From positions 46,613-110,612 of the forward strand of contig NW_013654673.1 in NCBI RefSeq assembly GCF_000499385.1: DNA of 64,000 nt. The letters run 5' to 3'. This DNA comes from Eimeria necatrix (taxonomy: Eukaryota > Apicomplexa > Conoidasida > Eucoccidiorida > Eimeriidae). The notes beneath the pieces are model-generated. The model was not told where the DNA came from and did no database searches. It saw only the letters and a program-made list of their open reading frames with translations. Both the position numbers and the translations under genes were made by a program. Shown one piece after another: positions 46,977 through 61,080 of this stretch (position 1 is the first letter of the stretch; every line of letters starts with the position of its first letter).

Positions 46977-49900
46977 AACCTGCTGTGAATGCATAAGCAG
47001 CACTCCGCCGCCAACGCAGCAGCTTGTTACTTCTTCGCGTGTTCTGGCGAAAGTGTAACAATGAATACTCTGAGAGTGGGCCTGGCAAATAAGACCGTAT
47101 ATAGCACGAAGCAAGAGCTTACCAACACCTAGAAGAATTGTCCTATCGCCTGCAGGGAGGGACACAGTGCTCCGAATTTCATCAGTTACTGGCCATTGTA
47201 TTTCTCACTAGTTCACCCCACCACAAAAATTGGAGTCACCTTTTCGCTGCTGTTGCTGCACTGACCATATTGGAAATCGCGATTGCCTCACGTGGCAGCC
47301 AAGAGGGAAGGGGGGTGGTGTGGTCAGTGGCCGTTGATGGATCATTGAATCCGAAGACTGAAAAACGTGTGCCCCTGGCCTGCAAGATTTGAAATTAAAA
47401 CAGATACGAGAGTGGTCATGGGCAAAAAGTCAGGGTGGATAGTTGTTTCGATTAGATGAACTAAACACGGAGGTCAAAGTGCCAGGGCCCTAGCAAGTCG
47501 GAGGGGCTGCAGCCGACGGGTCCGGCTTCTCTGCCGCCCTGCGATGAAGTTGTAAAAGTATTCATAGGCTCAGCAGAATTTTTGTGATTAAAAACGGAAC
47601 AGAAGCGGCGGATCCAAGAATGCTCTGGTGTCTGATCATTTACTGAACTCACCAGCGGCGTCGGCGTTGGACGTCAAGATTAACATGGAATTGACGTTGA
47701 GGACCTACCTAAACTGCCCATACTATACATTACAGCCAATCAAGTGAAGCGCAGATCATCGGAAGCTGCGAATGCTAGTAATTCTCTCCTGCGTAGACTG
47801 GTGAGGCTGCGTGTGCCGGGGTTTTAGGTACGGATGAAGAGCCACGAAATGCTAACTAATTATCCCTTCGTCGTCTCCTCGTAGCCATTGCTGCTTGGCC
47901 CTTAGTCCTCTTATCGTAACCACCTCTGCTTCTCTATCTTTTGGCGGGGGAAAATGGCCGGGCTGCCCTTGCCGCAGTGAGCCGCCCTTAGCCTCTTTCC
48001 GTATCCATCGGGGTCAGCCAACCCCGGACACAGATATTTTCAAGCGTAATGTAGCACTATGAGAACGCAAAATAGGCTTTGGTTCGCAGCCAATGCTAAT
48101 TAAGTGCCCTCAGCTCTACGGTGATGCTCATTATGCAAAAAGTATGCTCACTGAATAGCGCCCTAAGCCTGTGGCTAAACCCTTTTTTTGAACATTTCAC
48201 GCATCTAGGCGGACAATATTTCTCAGTTCCAGAAAGAGAATGGACCAGAATACTTAGCTTTTCCAGCAGTTGTTGCCAAAGTATCTGGAGCACCTGAAGT
48301 GCTTGCAGCCCCTGAAGGCGTCATATTGTATAAAGACCGGTAAATCACATTGAAGCACAAGCTTTTCCCTTGGCACTCTGAAGAAAAAAACGCCGGTTGC
48401 TTTATATTTTGAGCCGTCTTCTAATGACCTGTGCGGCTTTCGCTGCGCATACAAGGAAAATGCAGGTCGCTTAATACTTGTAGCGACAAAACGGTGTGCA
48501 TCTCGCCCACCTGAAACAAATTGGAACCCGCAAAAGGCGCCTTTCTGTCAAGTTAATGGACTGAAATCATAATTTGTAGCACTTGTGATTGATAAACGTA
48601 CAGAGCCCTTGGCGCCGTGGTAACGTAGGTACGAGTTGCCTTATCCTGGTGCTCCTTAACTTTCCTGTTCCCCCTGGGAGCACCAACAGAGCTACCAGCA
48701 TAGACACTGAGCGTATTGCTCACAAATGAATCCATTGGATCCAGCGCACTCACTGGGTTGTCCGTGATATGCGAAATATGATACCAATATTCATATGAAG
48801 ACTAGTTCTTTTGAACACCCGATCAAGTGTACAAGAACACACCAGCGCGACGATTACACCTTTCCGCGTTCGCTTCCCACATTGTCACAACATAACGCAG
48901 AAGATTGCATTGAAGCACGCGTATTAGGGCAGTGAAAAGCTGCACATGGAATTTCTTGGACAGCTCGTAGCCATGGCTGCGCAAAATCCCTCAAGCCGTG
49001 CCCGGCCCTCGTATTCAAATAGCGAGTGACAAATTTACACGCCTGCAAACCTGCCCGCTACCATCACCAATTTTTCTCATATAAATGACTAGAAGAGCAA
49101 AACTCTGTTCGCTCGCACAAACCACAGGCCGAAGCATGTTCGTTACGCCTAAACTTTCTGCTTCAGCTGCATTGTGCTTTCCTTTGCTCTTATCTTTGAT
49201 GCTCCGTTCTCTGGTTATCGCAGAAAAGCAACAAGTCACGGTAGATGACATTAACGAACGGGGCAAAGGCAAGCTCATATCTTACCGTGAATGCCTGCTT
49301 TCAAGCGCTCCCTGTGGCCACCTAGTCACTATGCTGCAAACTTGACAGCCCTCCTTATCAAATATTCAATGTAGCCCCATTGCTTGTATCGCCTTGCTTA
49401 CGGACGCAAATTTGGTGATGCAAGGCGTGCGACTGCCGCTCCGATACCATGATATGATCTAACAGACAAAGCAAAGACATATATTTTGTCACTTTGGTGG
49501 GGACGGCAAAATTTTCCACTGTTGGGAGCAGCCACAATATTAAACGATGCAACGTACATCCTTCAACTGGTAACAGGGGCGCATGGGGTTTCCGTTTTGA
49601 GTCGCAGGCTTCCAGCATAAAACTCGCAAGTGGGTTTCAACACAATGCTTACCAGAGTGACTACTAATTAGAAATTCACTCTTTACAGTTTTCAGTGCAC
49701 ATCTGTCCAGCAGCAGGGGTGGTGTGTCACAAGCAATTTCTGTAGCATCAAGAGAAAGTGTCTTAATGGATCAACCATAGGAGGACCACGCTCAGTTCGA
49801 TGTGTAGCTGAAAAAGCGGGTCTCTTAATGCCAAAAGGCAAGCATATGTTGGACCAAGATTTCTCTGGTCTACAAAATTTAACGACGACAGACGCGTAGA

Positions 49901-50453
49901 CTCCAAGCATACGTTCCAATGCTCGGTAGGCATTTCAACTCAAAACTCGCAAAATAAACATTCTGTGCGTTCTCTCACCAATGCTCTACTCTCTATCACG
50001 AAAAGATCAGCAAGACAGGATTGTAACTGAGTGTTCAGGGTTGGGGAAATAGGGTCAGTACAAGTATGGCACGAGCCATTTGTCAATGCACGGCATGCGC
50101 CTTGCACGATGATGAATACTGAGACCTAGGGAAGCCGTCTGCTGTATAATGCGCATCAGAAAGGAAAAGGTGTCGCCAACGCAGCCGAACACACCAGCGC
50201 TACTTTCTGAAGTATTCCATACTGCAGATACACGCCAGGCAGCAAGCCTCTGCGCTATTGCGAGATCGGCCTGGGTCATGGTATCTCGTCAGGACTAAGA
50301 GCTACTACGCTGTGACCGTCGGAAGTGCTTCATCCCACTTACAAGCTATAGTGACAAAGCCACTCCCTTTACACAAGCTTTCTGTAGCTAAATTGAGGTT
50401 ACTTTTGAGAAAAGTCAGCTCACGGACGCGGGCGACCAGTGAAAAGTCAGTGT
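46977..50453. other. No gene recognised (about 3.5 kb)
   Basis: The CAG/CTG triplet runs stop here. Frames on both strands are short and not protein-like, and no splice-linked coding text or RNA gene was found. This begins the gene-poor arm that reaches the end of the window. Confidence 0.45.
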
Positions 50454-50778
50454 AAGACAATTCTTGAAAGGATCTGAAAACTAAAGTCTTAGATGCCTTC
50501 TGGTATTGTAGCTCGCGCTGAAGCCGCATGCCTCCAGTCGGTTGCTCGCTTCTGAGTGGCATGGAAGAATATCCACAGCTTTTGTCTTGTCGCCAAGCGC
50601 AATGCTGCCCTTTGTGATCATGGCGTGAATGAGCTGCCTGTCTAAGACAAAAGCTGTGGATATTCGTCTATGCCACTCAGAAGCGAGCAACCGACGATAG
50701 ACATGCGGCTTCAGCGCGAGCTACAATACCAGAAGGCATTTAAGACTTCAGTTTTCAGATCCTTTTAAGAATTGTCTT
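50454..50778. repeat. Inverted repeat, 134-bp arms with 57-bp spacer (fold-back element)
   Basis: 50454-50587 is the reverse complement of 50645-50778 apart from roughly ten mismatches, the cluster lying near the middle of the arm. Weaker similarity continues outward for about 15-30 bp. Long identical blocks include TGCCTTCTGGTATTGTAGCT and GTTGCTCGCTTCTGAGTGGC. No coding capacity; it resembles a fold-back/MITE element or a hairpin-RNA source. Confidence 0.9.
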
Positions 50779-52782
50779 GCAATGACTTTCCCGCAAAAAG
50801 CTGGTCCGCATCTACCTGCTTAATAGCAAGTGCTTTTACATCTTTACATGCTGATCTGGAAGCAGGAGCTGTTAAAGCGGAAATGCGTTGCCAGCGTGCA
50901 CGCGAGATGTTTGATGTATAGTTTAGTGCATTTGATGCCACGTACTCGCTTCACGGCCATTACCATTTTGCAAAGTGTAACTTTCCTTATTGAGAACTTA
51001 GAGTATGGAGGATGTATTCAGACAGCATAGCCTCTAGAGTGCTGTAGGCCGCAGCTTTCCAACTCTTATTCAACGGCAACATTCTTGGCCTTGATACGAA
51101 TGAAACTGCTACTGATGCGACAAGGCACCTCTCGCCAACGATTTTTTTCCGCTGAACTTAAGCGTACACTACCCAACAAAACGTGAATGGCAGAATTCAG
51201 GCATAATTACATTTTTCAGCGGTTGCAAGCTACAATAAATAGGACAATAAGTCCGAAGATACATGCTACACTGCCAACTTGAAGATGTCCAGGGGAACAT
51301 AGCGAGGTATCGTCATGCCCGAGAAAAGGCCAGCGGAACAGCTCAGAGCTCTCACCTGGCACACACACGCATATTTATACATTTGTAGCGTTAGAAAGCG
51401 TGAGCCTCACCTTCTTGAGTGTTGAAAGTGCTTACACTTGTGCATATAACTAATGTGCATAGCGCAGGACATTTGGGACTGCCCATAATCATTCGTGTGA
51501 CTTTGTTTTGGATGACAGCCAGCACACACTGGCATCTCATGTTAGTGAAGAAAATTACTTTCACTATTTGCAAACAAAGGATCAAATCTGCCTTTCACAA
51601 AGATATGTGGAGAAATCATGGAGCAACAAGGCAATTTAGTCAGAAGAGAACGCTATGACAGCAGTTGAACCGACGTGCGCAAGACGCAACGCGTGATAAA
51701 TAGTCAGTTATAAAATCCATGATTTCAGACTTGCTCCTGCAAAATATAACTTCTTGTCGCGCTGAATTTGAGGCGGCGAGGCCAGAATCACTATTCAAAA
51801 TGATTACGTAAGTACCCTGCATCCTGAAGACAAAAAATCTTAAAAATATTCACAGTGCAGTTTGCACATGCTGTTCATTTAAAGTTGTGGACAATTGTAT
51901 GAAGAATTGGAAGACATCCAGTAGTTAATGTTAGCAGTGCCATGCATCTCCTCAGACCAAAAAACAGTTCCGATGCGACAAAGCAAGATTGGTCAGCTGT
52001 CATTCACAAAAGCAATGAAAACTTACGCGTATAGGCATCTTTACAAGTTGAATACGTGTCTGTTCGTGCAGGAGAACGTACTTCTGTCTCATTAAACCTG
52101 TACAGCGAGTGCTGCGCGAGATGCAGCTTGCAATCCGATTCAAACTCAACACTGACACGGGCTCGAGGTAGCTTTGTGTCTGATCACTGCTTCAAAAAAA
52201 CCACTCAATTCTTTGGGTAGTATCTTAGTTGTAGTGAGCCATGGCCGTATGATGCACGACGTTACCCAAGTATTGTTAATTCAGTGCGTGTTGCAAGTTA
52301 TTTTTGTCAGCCCATTGAAAAGTACATGCCAAGCGGCACTGTCAGTGTCAGAGTAAACAACCGCTCTGTAACTGCGTTGTGCTGCTCTTGCGACTCACTA
52401 ACTGGCATAAAAAGGACTTTCTTGCAAGGACTATTTTGCTCTTTGAAGATGTGAAAAAAAGCAAGGCTCAAATAGAAGCGGATCCCAGGACGCATCTTAT
52501 TTCGCATTCTATTGTGTGTCTTGCTCAACATACTTTAAATACTCTTAGTTTGGTGTGTTCAGTGTGTTAAGGACTTAATATTGGCACTGAAAAATGCAGA
52601 GTAAACAAGTAGACCAACTAACGTCTGGCACTGTAAACGGACATCTCACGGTCATTGCAGAGAAATGCACGTACGACCTGAGCCCAAAACGGCTGATTCA
52701 TCGGAGCCGCCAGTATATCCTAAACGACTCTGTTGAGAACACAACCGCATACACGCTGTCGCTTCCCAGTGCCGTACTGCAT
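50779..52782. other. No gene recognised
   Basis: About 2 kb between two inverted repeats, with only short frames lacking protein character on either strand and no further repeat recognised. Confidence 0.45.
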
Positions 52783-54116
52783 GCACATTCCAGAATTTAA
52801 TCACCACACAGTACAACCCGCCTCATGCTATGCCTTTGAAAAAGCACTGCCTCATATGCAAGTGCCCGAGGTCAGGCCGTGCGTCAGCTGAGCCATTTGA
52901 GCCCAAAGCAGTACTGGTCTTACTATGCTGTTCGTATGCGCTTCATACTTGTGCTGCGTGCTGCTGACCCTAGTTAGCTTGCGCCGAAGCCTGAGCTGAG
53001 TTCTCGATATATACAGGACAACGCTGTCTTGCTACTCAAAATGTAAGTGAATTGCCATCTGATGCTTGCGCAGCATACGACTTACCAAACATTCACTCCC
53101 TCGGCACATGGTTTAGCAGACGCCAAGGGGCCGGGGGCTCGCAAATGCTTGTGCTTCACAAAAAGAAGCCTTTTTATTTCTCAGACGGACACCTTATGGC
53201 CTTGCCTGATTGAAGCGATATTCATACTTGCATCAGTATAGAGATGTCTACTGCGGCGATTAATGACTCCAGTGCACATCCCAAAATAATCAGAACATCA
53301 TCAGCATACAGTCAAGGGAGATGAATAGGATTTTTATGATAGCTAACATCGCAGACGTAATGCGGGAGTCAAACCCATAGCCCGATACATCTAGCAAAAC
53401 GGGATGTTTGCCGAAAACAGCATCTGCACTCAGCGCTGCGCGTCTCATCATGCTCCAACATCCAAACGGCATAGCACTTTGTAAGCATTTAGCTGGTTTA
53501 CATGCACTATGCAACTCACTTCCTACACATGAAGCAAGCCGATTAGGCGTCCGCCCAGTGTTGTTTGATCCCAAAAGTTCCCCGATCACGGTGCGGCTGC
53601 GAGATCTGTTTCTTTAGTACACTGCTGGCACCGTGCAAGCAGCTGTTGAACACAGAGCAATGCAAAAGTGAGGCTCAGGCTACGACACATGCTGTGTGAC
53701 TGAACACTGGAGATTCTCGTACTTCTGCGTGTGAAAAAGTGTGCTTTGTTGAAAAAAGCGTGCGCATTGAAGCTGAAAAAGATTTGGTGCTCCGAACCAT
53801 GAAGTGCCACACGCGAGCAATGCTGCACAAGCATCACAAGGCAAGTCACTTACATCCTGAAGAGCAGCACAGCATTGTCCGGCATATATTAAGAACTCAG
53901 CTCAGACTTCTGCGCAAGCCGACGAGAGTCAGCAGCACGCAGTACAAGTACAAATAGCCTGCCAACAACACAGTAAGACAAATACTGCTTTGGGCTCGAA
54001 TGGCCCGGCTGACGCACGACCTGGCCTCGGGCACTTGCATATGAGGCAGTGCTCTTTTCAAAGGTATAGCAAGAAACTGGTTGTGCTGTGTGCCAATTGA
54101 ATTTTGAAATGTGCAC
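52783..54116. repeat. Large diverged inverted repeat, about 295-bp arms around a 743-bp centre
   Basis: 52783-53076 matches the reverse complement of 53820-54116 at roughly 80 percent identity by eye. Shared blocks include GCACTGCCTCATATGCAAGT, GCGTGCTGCTGAC, CTGAGCTGAGTTCT and ATGTAAGTGA. Small indels place the divergence well in the past. The centre 53077-53819 has no clear gene; a minus-strand frame of 87 codons at 53586-53849 partly lies in the right arm and has no recognised motif. Confidence 0.85.
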
Positions 54117-57100
54117 AGAGTATACGTATGAACGTGCCGAGGGATGGAACGGCGCTTCTTGCGCGACTACGATAGATACACGCTTGCCTCAACTGCGTGC
54201 TCACATTTCGTGCACATTGCACGCATGCAAGCCACTGTGCACGATAACACTCAGAGCAGTTTAACAGCCTTCGGTGATCATGCATAGCTTGTGGAAGGCA
54301 CAAGAGACTAAATAGAAGACCAACTGCTGAGTTTGGCGCAGACACTATGTGCACTTACCGTGTGCCACTGAATAGTGTTTGAAGCCCGTGGCTGCCCCAT
54401 GCATGCAACACACTTTCTGCTTGGCAAATATATATTTCATGAGTATCCAATGCTGCAAAGTGAATACTTCACAAAGATACAACAGCAGTGGAGCGAAGTT
54501 CCTGTCTTCAGTTTCCAAGCAAGCTTTGTGAGCCCGCAGCAATTTTGTTAAACGTGCGCCCTGCTTGTGGACTTCAGTCGCAGTGCATCGTGAATGAGGC
54601 GTTTGAAATTAATATGGTTGGAACACTCTGTGCTGGTTTACCAGGTGGGAAACAATTCTGTTGGCCAGAGCAAAGCGCCTGTGGAGAGCGAGTAACAGTT
54701 ACCAGGAGCTACTTCAAGCACAGTTTGCATGTTTGCCCATTGGGTTGACACCTGTGAGACATATAGCTTACATTCTGCAGCCTTGTTCGCCTTTCTTCGT
54801 TTTCAGTGCGATCCAAAGGTCCATGAAAGGAAGAAAATGGCTGCATAATAACAGCATGCGCAAGAGGACGCACCGTTGAACTGTTTCTCTTTTCGTACCT
54901 CTAAGAATGAGGCGCTTGCGTTTGCAGTTAGCCGCACGAGCATGCCAACGTGCACTCTTTGCAAGAAAGCACAGATGTTAGGCAGACAAAATAACACACT
55001 GAAGGTTTTGGTCCTTCCAATCACACATGACACACACATGAACTGTGGTATGGAGATGGACCGCGGACGTTCTTATCCAGGAGTAGACTGCTTCAACACA
55101 AGCTGCCATCCTCGCTACTATCACAGGATTCTTGTGCCACTAACCGTCTGGTAGTCAGTGTCAAAATTTTCCATTGTAAGATATCAGCATTTAAATGCGG
55201 TAAAAGAGGGGAGCACAACAGATGGCCCGTGAATTTAAGATAGCGAATTACAGTAAGCAGGCTTCTGGCCGGAAGCAGAATACCTTCAGAACTTTGCCAA
55301 AAGCAAGCCAAATGACGGACAGCAGTCTAACGGCGGCCTGCCAACTAAAGAGTCAGAAGCTCAGCTGAGAATGTTAATTCAAAGGACTCAGCAGCAGGAG
55401 TTATTTCTGTGCATTCCATTGTCTTCACAGATGCTGCATCATCGCACACTCTATTCAACACACTATCTGGCAACAGGGCCACTTCCGTTCATGGACAGAA
55501 TTCTTGAACTAAATTTGGCACAAAAGGGGATTATGTAAATCGCTGCTGTCCAAAGCCCTCCAAAAAATTGTTGCATAAAAAATCACCTCATCGAAGCTGC
55601 ACCCCTTGGTGCGATGCATGATGTGTGGATGACGCACGCGCTGTATATTAGAACATTTAAAACCTCAGCAGCTTTTAGCTATCTGAACAACTTGAATCAA
55701 TCAAGGGAAAGGCCACCGTTCGTAAGTACTCTCCTAAAATTTAGACAGTGCGACAAAATCCCCTCCCACGAGCAAAACACAAATTCACGAACAACAGAGG
55801 TGCAGATTCAGCGCAGCTGTGCAGTGGAACTTGCGTAGATGCGACGCAGGCAGCCGGATGCTTCGTTTGCACTCTGTGAGTAAGGGAGCATGTCAGCGTC
55901 GGATAGCGTTTCAAGGCATGGCTTTTCGGAGCGTAATTGATGACAAACAGAACCAGAAGAGTTGATACGGAGTCAAATTTGCGGGGAAGAGTTTTTGAGT
56001 GCCTTTTTAGCTTGCAAAAGACAAAAGGTGGGGGAACGACGTTTTGCGCCGCGAGTTGCACCTCACATCAAATTAGAAGCGACTAACTGGGTTTATCTCG
56101 TCAACCAATTTAATATATCTGCAGGCCAGGGGGCAATATCGTAATTATTGAAATAAGACGGTCTGGCTTGATAACGCTTATCATATTTACGACACACATC
56201 CTGGGGGGCCACCAGGTACCTTACAAGCTTTTGTTGGCGACCTGCTGAGTTCAGATGGCGGATACTTACTTGAAAGGAAGAAGCATGTTGCACAGATCCC
56301 GATTTAGAAGTCTTTTACTACACACCAAGTGAGCACTAATGGCGCATCGAAACCTGCATCAACCATTCAACTCCGATTATGCTTTCGTCTTCCGCATGCC
56401 TCCTGTAGGACGCCGAAACGCAGAACGCGTCTTCATTCCATATATATTGGAAGGACTATATCTAAATGCGAAGCCTTCCAGACCTCATCAGAGGTGAAGT
56501 GAGCAAACTGCAAACATCGTGCGCTGTAAGTTGTCCGAGGTCTCCATATAACGCTGCTTGCACAAAACCCAGTGGCGCTGGATTTCGTTGCCGACTCCTC
56601 AACACCTGTCAGCGGGACACAGCTGCACCGCGCAACGCACGGCCTGAAAAGCCATGTAATGTTCTGCAACGCACACGTAGTACTCCACATTGCAACTCTC
56701 TTCCAAAGTACAGAGCCTCGCTGATTAAGCGCTGTATTATGTCCACAGCATGGCATTTACTTTTGCATACACATCGTTGAATCACACCACAAGGCACGCC
56801 ATGAACTTCGCCGCTCAGATAATAATTGCCCATCGCGCTTGACTTGTCAGGAGACGTTCATGCATTATCTTTGAACGAAACTCATTCACTTGATATTCAA
56901 ACTCATTCAGAAGTTGCGCGATGTGCAATTATTGATCAGCTAGGTGTTAAGGCCACAAAAGGCATCTGCAACTACAATTCAACAAGATTATGCGCTTGTG
57001 ACGAGATCAACCGGCACTTACTAGTGTACAAGTACATTGCCTTCATCTCACCATTGATTGTGGGGCAGTGCGCTTGAGTGGATCCAGGCAATGTCAGCCT

Positions 57101-60100
57101 GACAATGCAAGCAAAATTGTCTCCAGCAGTAACAACAGCAACGTGAGCTTTTCAGAACATCTAGTGGCAAGCACCAAGGAAACGCATCTGTTTTGTCACA
57201 ACTTGTGCTTGAGTGCAAGCCTTTACCCACAGACAACGAAACATCACAGGAACAGTAAACCGAAAAAAGTCCATCGGACATATGTTGAGTGTAAAAACGC
57301 TCAAATCTCTCATGCGCGCTCTTCCTGCACACACGAGGCATCTCGGCGGTTAGCAGAGCTACCAGATAATTTGATGAAACTGCTTAAGCTAGTTTTGAGC
57401 TTGTTCACCAGACGCATACCTGAAGACTTTGCGAAAATTGCAGACGCACTCCTACTAGTCATGCATACGCTACTCGGTACAAAATTCATGAGATAGTGGC
57501 ACATTCCGCACCAAACATTAGAATTCAACAAATCTGTGCGTAAAATGGAGGATTTGGCGAATTAGGGGACCTGGCCTCTTCCACAGCTACAGAGATATTT
57601 GTGGCGCACTTTCTGAAGGTTCAGCAATTCTTCTAAACGTCGTGATTATATGAATATAAGAAGTCTCAATAAACGCATAAATAGTAGGGAAGGGCTTGTC
57701 GTTTCTTTGTAGCTGGCATCCTACGCTACCCTCTCGGTATAAAAGGGAAAATTCGCCTGAGACTCGCGTGGCCATGGCACGCATGAAGCAATCATGGCAG
57801 TAAGGCAAGAGTCTTTAAACGCAGCATAGCAGGTACCTTCAAGAAAAGGCTCTCTAAGTTTGTTTGGCTGCATAAAAGTACCTATCCTCAGCGCCACATC
57901 TATGCTTCCTTGCCTTCTTACTCTGCGCTATTTAACGCACTGCCTGGCAACAAAAACCTTTACACTAACAACCAGCAGATCAGCAAAGAAACACAGCACA
58001 CAAGAGCATAAACTTCACATCACGCAGCACAGAACCTTAGATGAGCAGCCCGCCGTCGCTGCGATCGTTAATGCGCCTTACGAGATGTCTGTGACGCACT
58101 TGCTGCACAGCAAACAGACTTAATCACTGCAACTGTCAGCTTGCTGAAAGCTTCTTACCAATCAAGAAAAATGGCGGAGCTTTCAAGGCGTTTGCTGAAC
58201 AGTAGATGGAGAGAGAAAGCTTCGTTCTATGGGCCAAAAGTGAACTTCCAACCAGACAGTGTACAGATAAGATAGAGCTGCACAAGCTGCCGCAACGAGG
58301 AGGAGTGCTGCACTACCTAGACGGCTGCCAATAACTTTTCTTGCGTAGCAAAATCAGCCACGACCCCAAGTTGTTTGAAGCATGCCTGAAGAGAAATTGC
58401 GAAGGTGTTGATGCATCAGAGGGTTTCCACAGAAACACAATATATTTTGTAGGCTCCTTGCATAAGACAACAAACAATAAACCACAGAGTTGGACCAATT
58501 ATTGGTTCACGGCAAATGCACAGTGGTGCATTGCACCAATGGCTTTATGTGCTGTAACATTCCATTACACATCAGGACACACCCAGTCAGACGATTCAGT
58601 AACTTGGCCTTTGAGTTGATTAGATGGCGTAATGCTCGTACCGCCTGCAGTACGCATAAGAGTTCACATGTAGAAAATTAAACACAAGACACCATCCAGA
58701 TGCACGCTTTTGGGGAAACTTTGTTCCTGTTTCTACACCGTGGCGGTATTCGTCATGCATCGGCCGCTAGACACGCTAGCCAGACGCTTCACAGAATTGA
58801 TTACTCGGTGAAAGGTCCTTGCACAGCAAATTTACTACACATTTTTCTGGTCATCAAAGTATTTGTAGAGCAACAGGTGGGAGAGGCCGCAGAGGCTGAG
58901 CTGCCTTTCGTGTATGTCAGTGTGGATGCGCTGCGCAGTGTACCGCGTGCAAAGCAGATAAACTCACAAATAGCGACTTGAAGCCAGTGTTTTGAATAAC
59001 CCAAACGTCTGAGAGAAACGTCCTTCACGATTGTGACAGCAGCAACCAATGCTGAAATTTTTTTACCCCTTAGTTCTGTCGAGCATTCTACTCAACCTAA
59101 AAAACCACTCATTAATTCACTCAGACGACAAACGGCATACAACGGGCTGCCTTGACACAAGGCACCAAAGATTGTCCTCTAGTTTTCCCGCTACAATTAA
59201 TGCAACACACAAACTGGAAAGATACGCATTATTTATGCTTTGCCAACCAAAATTCGTCAGATTAACCTGTAGAAATATAGTTGGGAGAAGGCTTTGCAGA
59301 CATAAGTCGTCGACTCGTTACGGACCACATATCAGGAATCACGGCAAAAATTTGTGGTACAGAGACAGTGCACGCGTCATACTCGGGCATGCATACATTT
59401 GTCCACATGACTTGCAATCAGGCAATAGCGTGCGCCGTAAATCAAGCAACTGGCCGTCATTTCGGGCACGATCTTTTGCTTGACAGAGACGGTCGACCTC
59501 AGAAAACCAACAAGCGCCATGCATGTGATCGGAACACTCAAGAGCTGTTTTTTGCAACTAATGCGTAAGCAGCAGCCGGAGCCAGCACGTCCATAGAGAG
59601 GCCGCCGCGTCCATGCCTACGTGGAGCAGCATTCGCGTCTGCAACTTCCAAGGATCATATGCGAGCTAGTAATTACGACGCCGAAACCCCAACTGCTAAT
59701 TTAGAAGGTTCTTTCACCTGCCATTCCTGCATATCATCACTTTCAAGATATGCAGCAAGATACTAATGTGTTTTCTTGTGCTGCAGTTTAAGAAAGGCAC
59801 TGTACGACGTCTAGATTAGCCAGGAAAACGCAGAAATAAAATTGCGTGAAACGTATTCGCCTGAGCGGAGTATCACAATGCATCCTGAAAAGCGTGCAAA
59901 TAATGGCGTGAGTGATGGACCGTTCCCTTGCCTAAGACAGGCCTACCGCCAGTGCAAAGGATCAAAACGCAACACGCCGCTGCACGCCAGAGGCATCTGT
60001 GTCCTATTCCATGGACTTGTACAGAACATGCTACACACCTCCTGTGAGCCCACATCTCTCCGCAATTTTGTGGTAGACCATCAACTCTACTGCATGATTT

Positions 60101-61080
60101 TGACGGCTAGAAGTACGTACAGTGATAGTGAGATGCGTGTCAGCACTTGCAACAGGAAATCAGCAAGAGGCTCCATCGTCATCCGCCAGCCAGCCTCTGT
60201 GACACACAAACTACAAGGCCAACCAAAGTCGTAAACAGATACGTATCGGTCTGTAAGTGCGCCATTTGCCAGAACAACGGATATCAGTCCTCTCTGTGGG
60301 GGCACCGTTTTTCCAAATGTTTACATTCATCTCCGCATACACGAGAACAAAGCAGCGTGAAGAGAATTGAGGCCAAGTCCGAATCCACCGAAACGTTAGC
60401 CAAGGCAAGCACCACGGCGTCACCCTTCACGCAGCTAGGCTTTCTGCTGCTGCAAGGAAGCGCATATCGGGCAGACATAAATGAAAAAAGTGGCTCTCCT
60501 TGACTAGCTCGTTCAGCAGATGAGGTACCGCAAAAAGCAGGGCTGTCCATGATACAGTAGTCGAGAATTCTTCTGCTAGCCAGATTTTGATGAACCCAAA
60601 GAAAAGAGGGGTAGTGCAAAAGCAGCACGAGGCAAATGCCGGACGCGAAGAATGAAAATGGGCGCGTTTAACGCTTCTTCCGTCTGAGCTGCCTACACAA
60701 AACGGCAAGCACTTACGGGCAACGCTGCTGGTTCAGTGTCAACACTGTCTGCAGCTACAGTACACCCCTACCTGGAGGTAACGCGCGATCATTTTGGTTG
60801 CAAGTATCTGGGATGAAAAGCCGTGTGCTCTCCCATAGATTTGATAGACTCACATCGCAGTGTACAAAACAAGGGTGATAAAAAAGTCAATTATCTTCGA
60901 GCCCGGAGAGCCTGTACAGAACACGTTTCGCTAGCCTTACAAGCCAGTCGTCCCGCACTGGCTGCAAGGCATTGTCTCCCGCGATTCTCTCCTCAAAATG
61001 CGGGTCGTTTCAAAGGCATTGTATAGCGCATCCCTTACACGCATAAGCCTGTGCTCAGCGACACGAAATATCTGCAGTTG
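54117..61080. other. Long gene-poor stretch (about 7 kb)
   Basis: No frame on either strand shows domain motifs, signal peptides with exon support or phase-linked exons. The longest plus-strand frames (57068-57496, 142 codons; 59049-59483, 144 codons; 58700-58981, 93 codons) read as random-like text. Diverged members of the downstream tandem repeat may begin before 61080 but I could not align them. Confidence 0.4.

Noticed and set aside
57068..57496. 142-codon plus-strand frame in the gene-poor arm
   Set aside because: No domain, signal or splice support; length is within what chance allows in about 17 kb on six frames.
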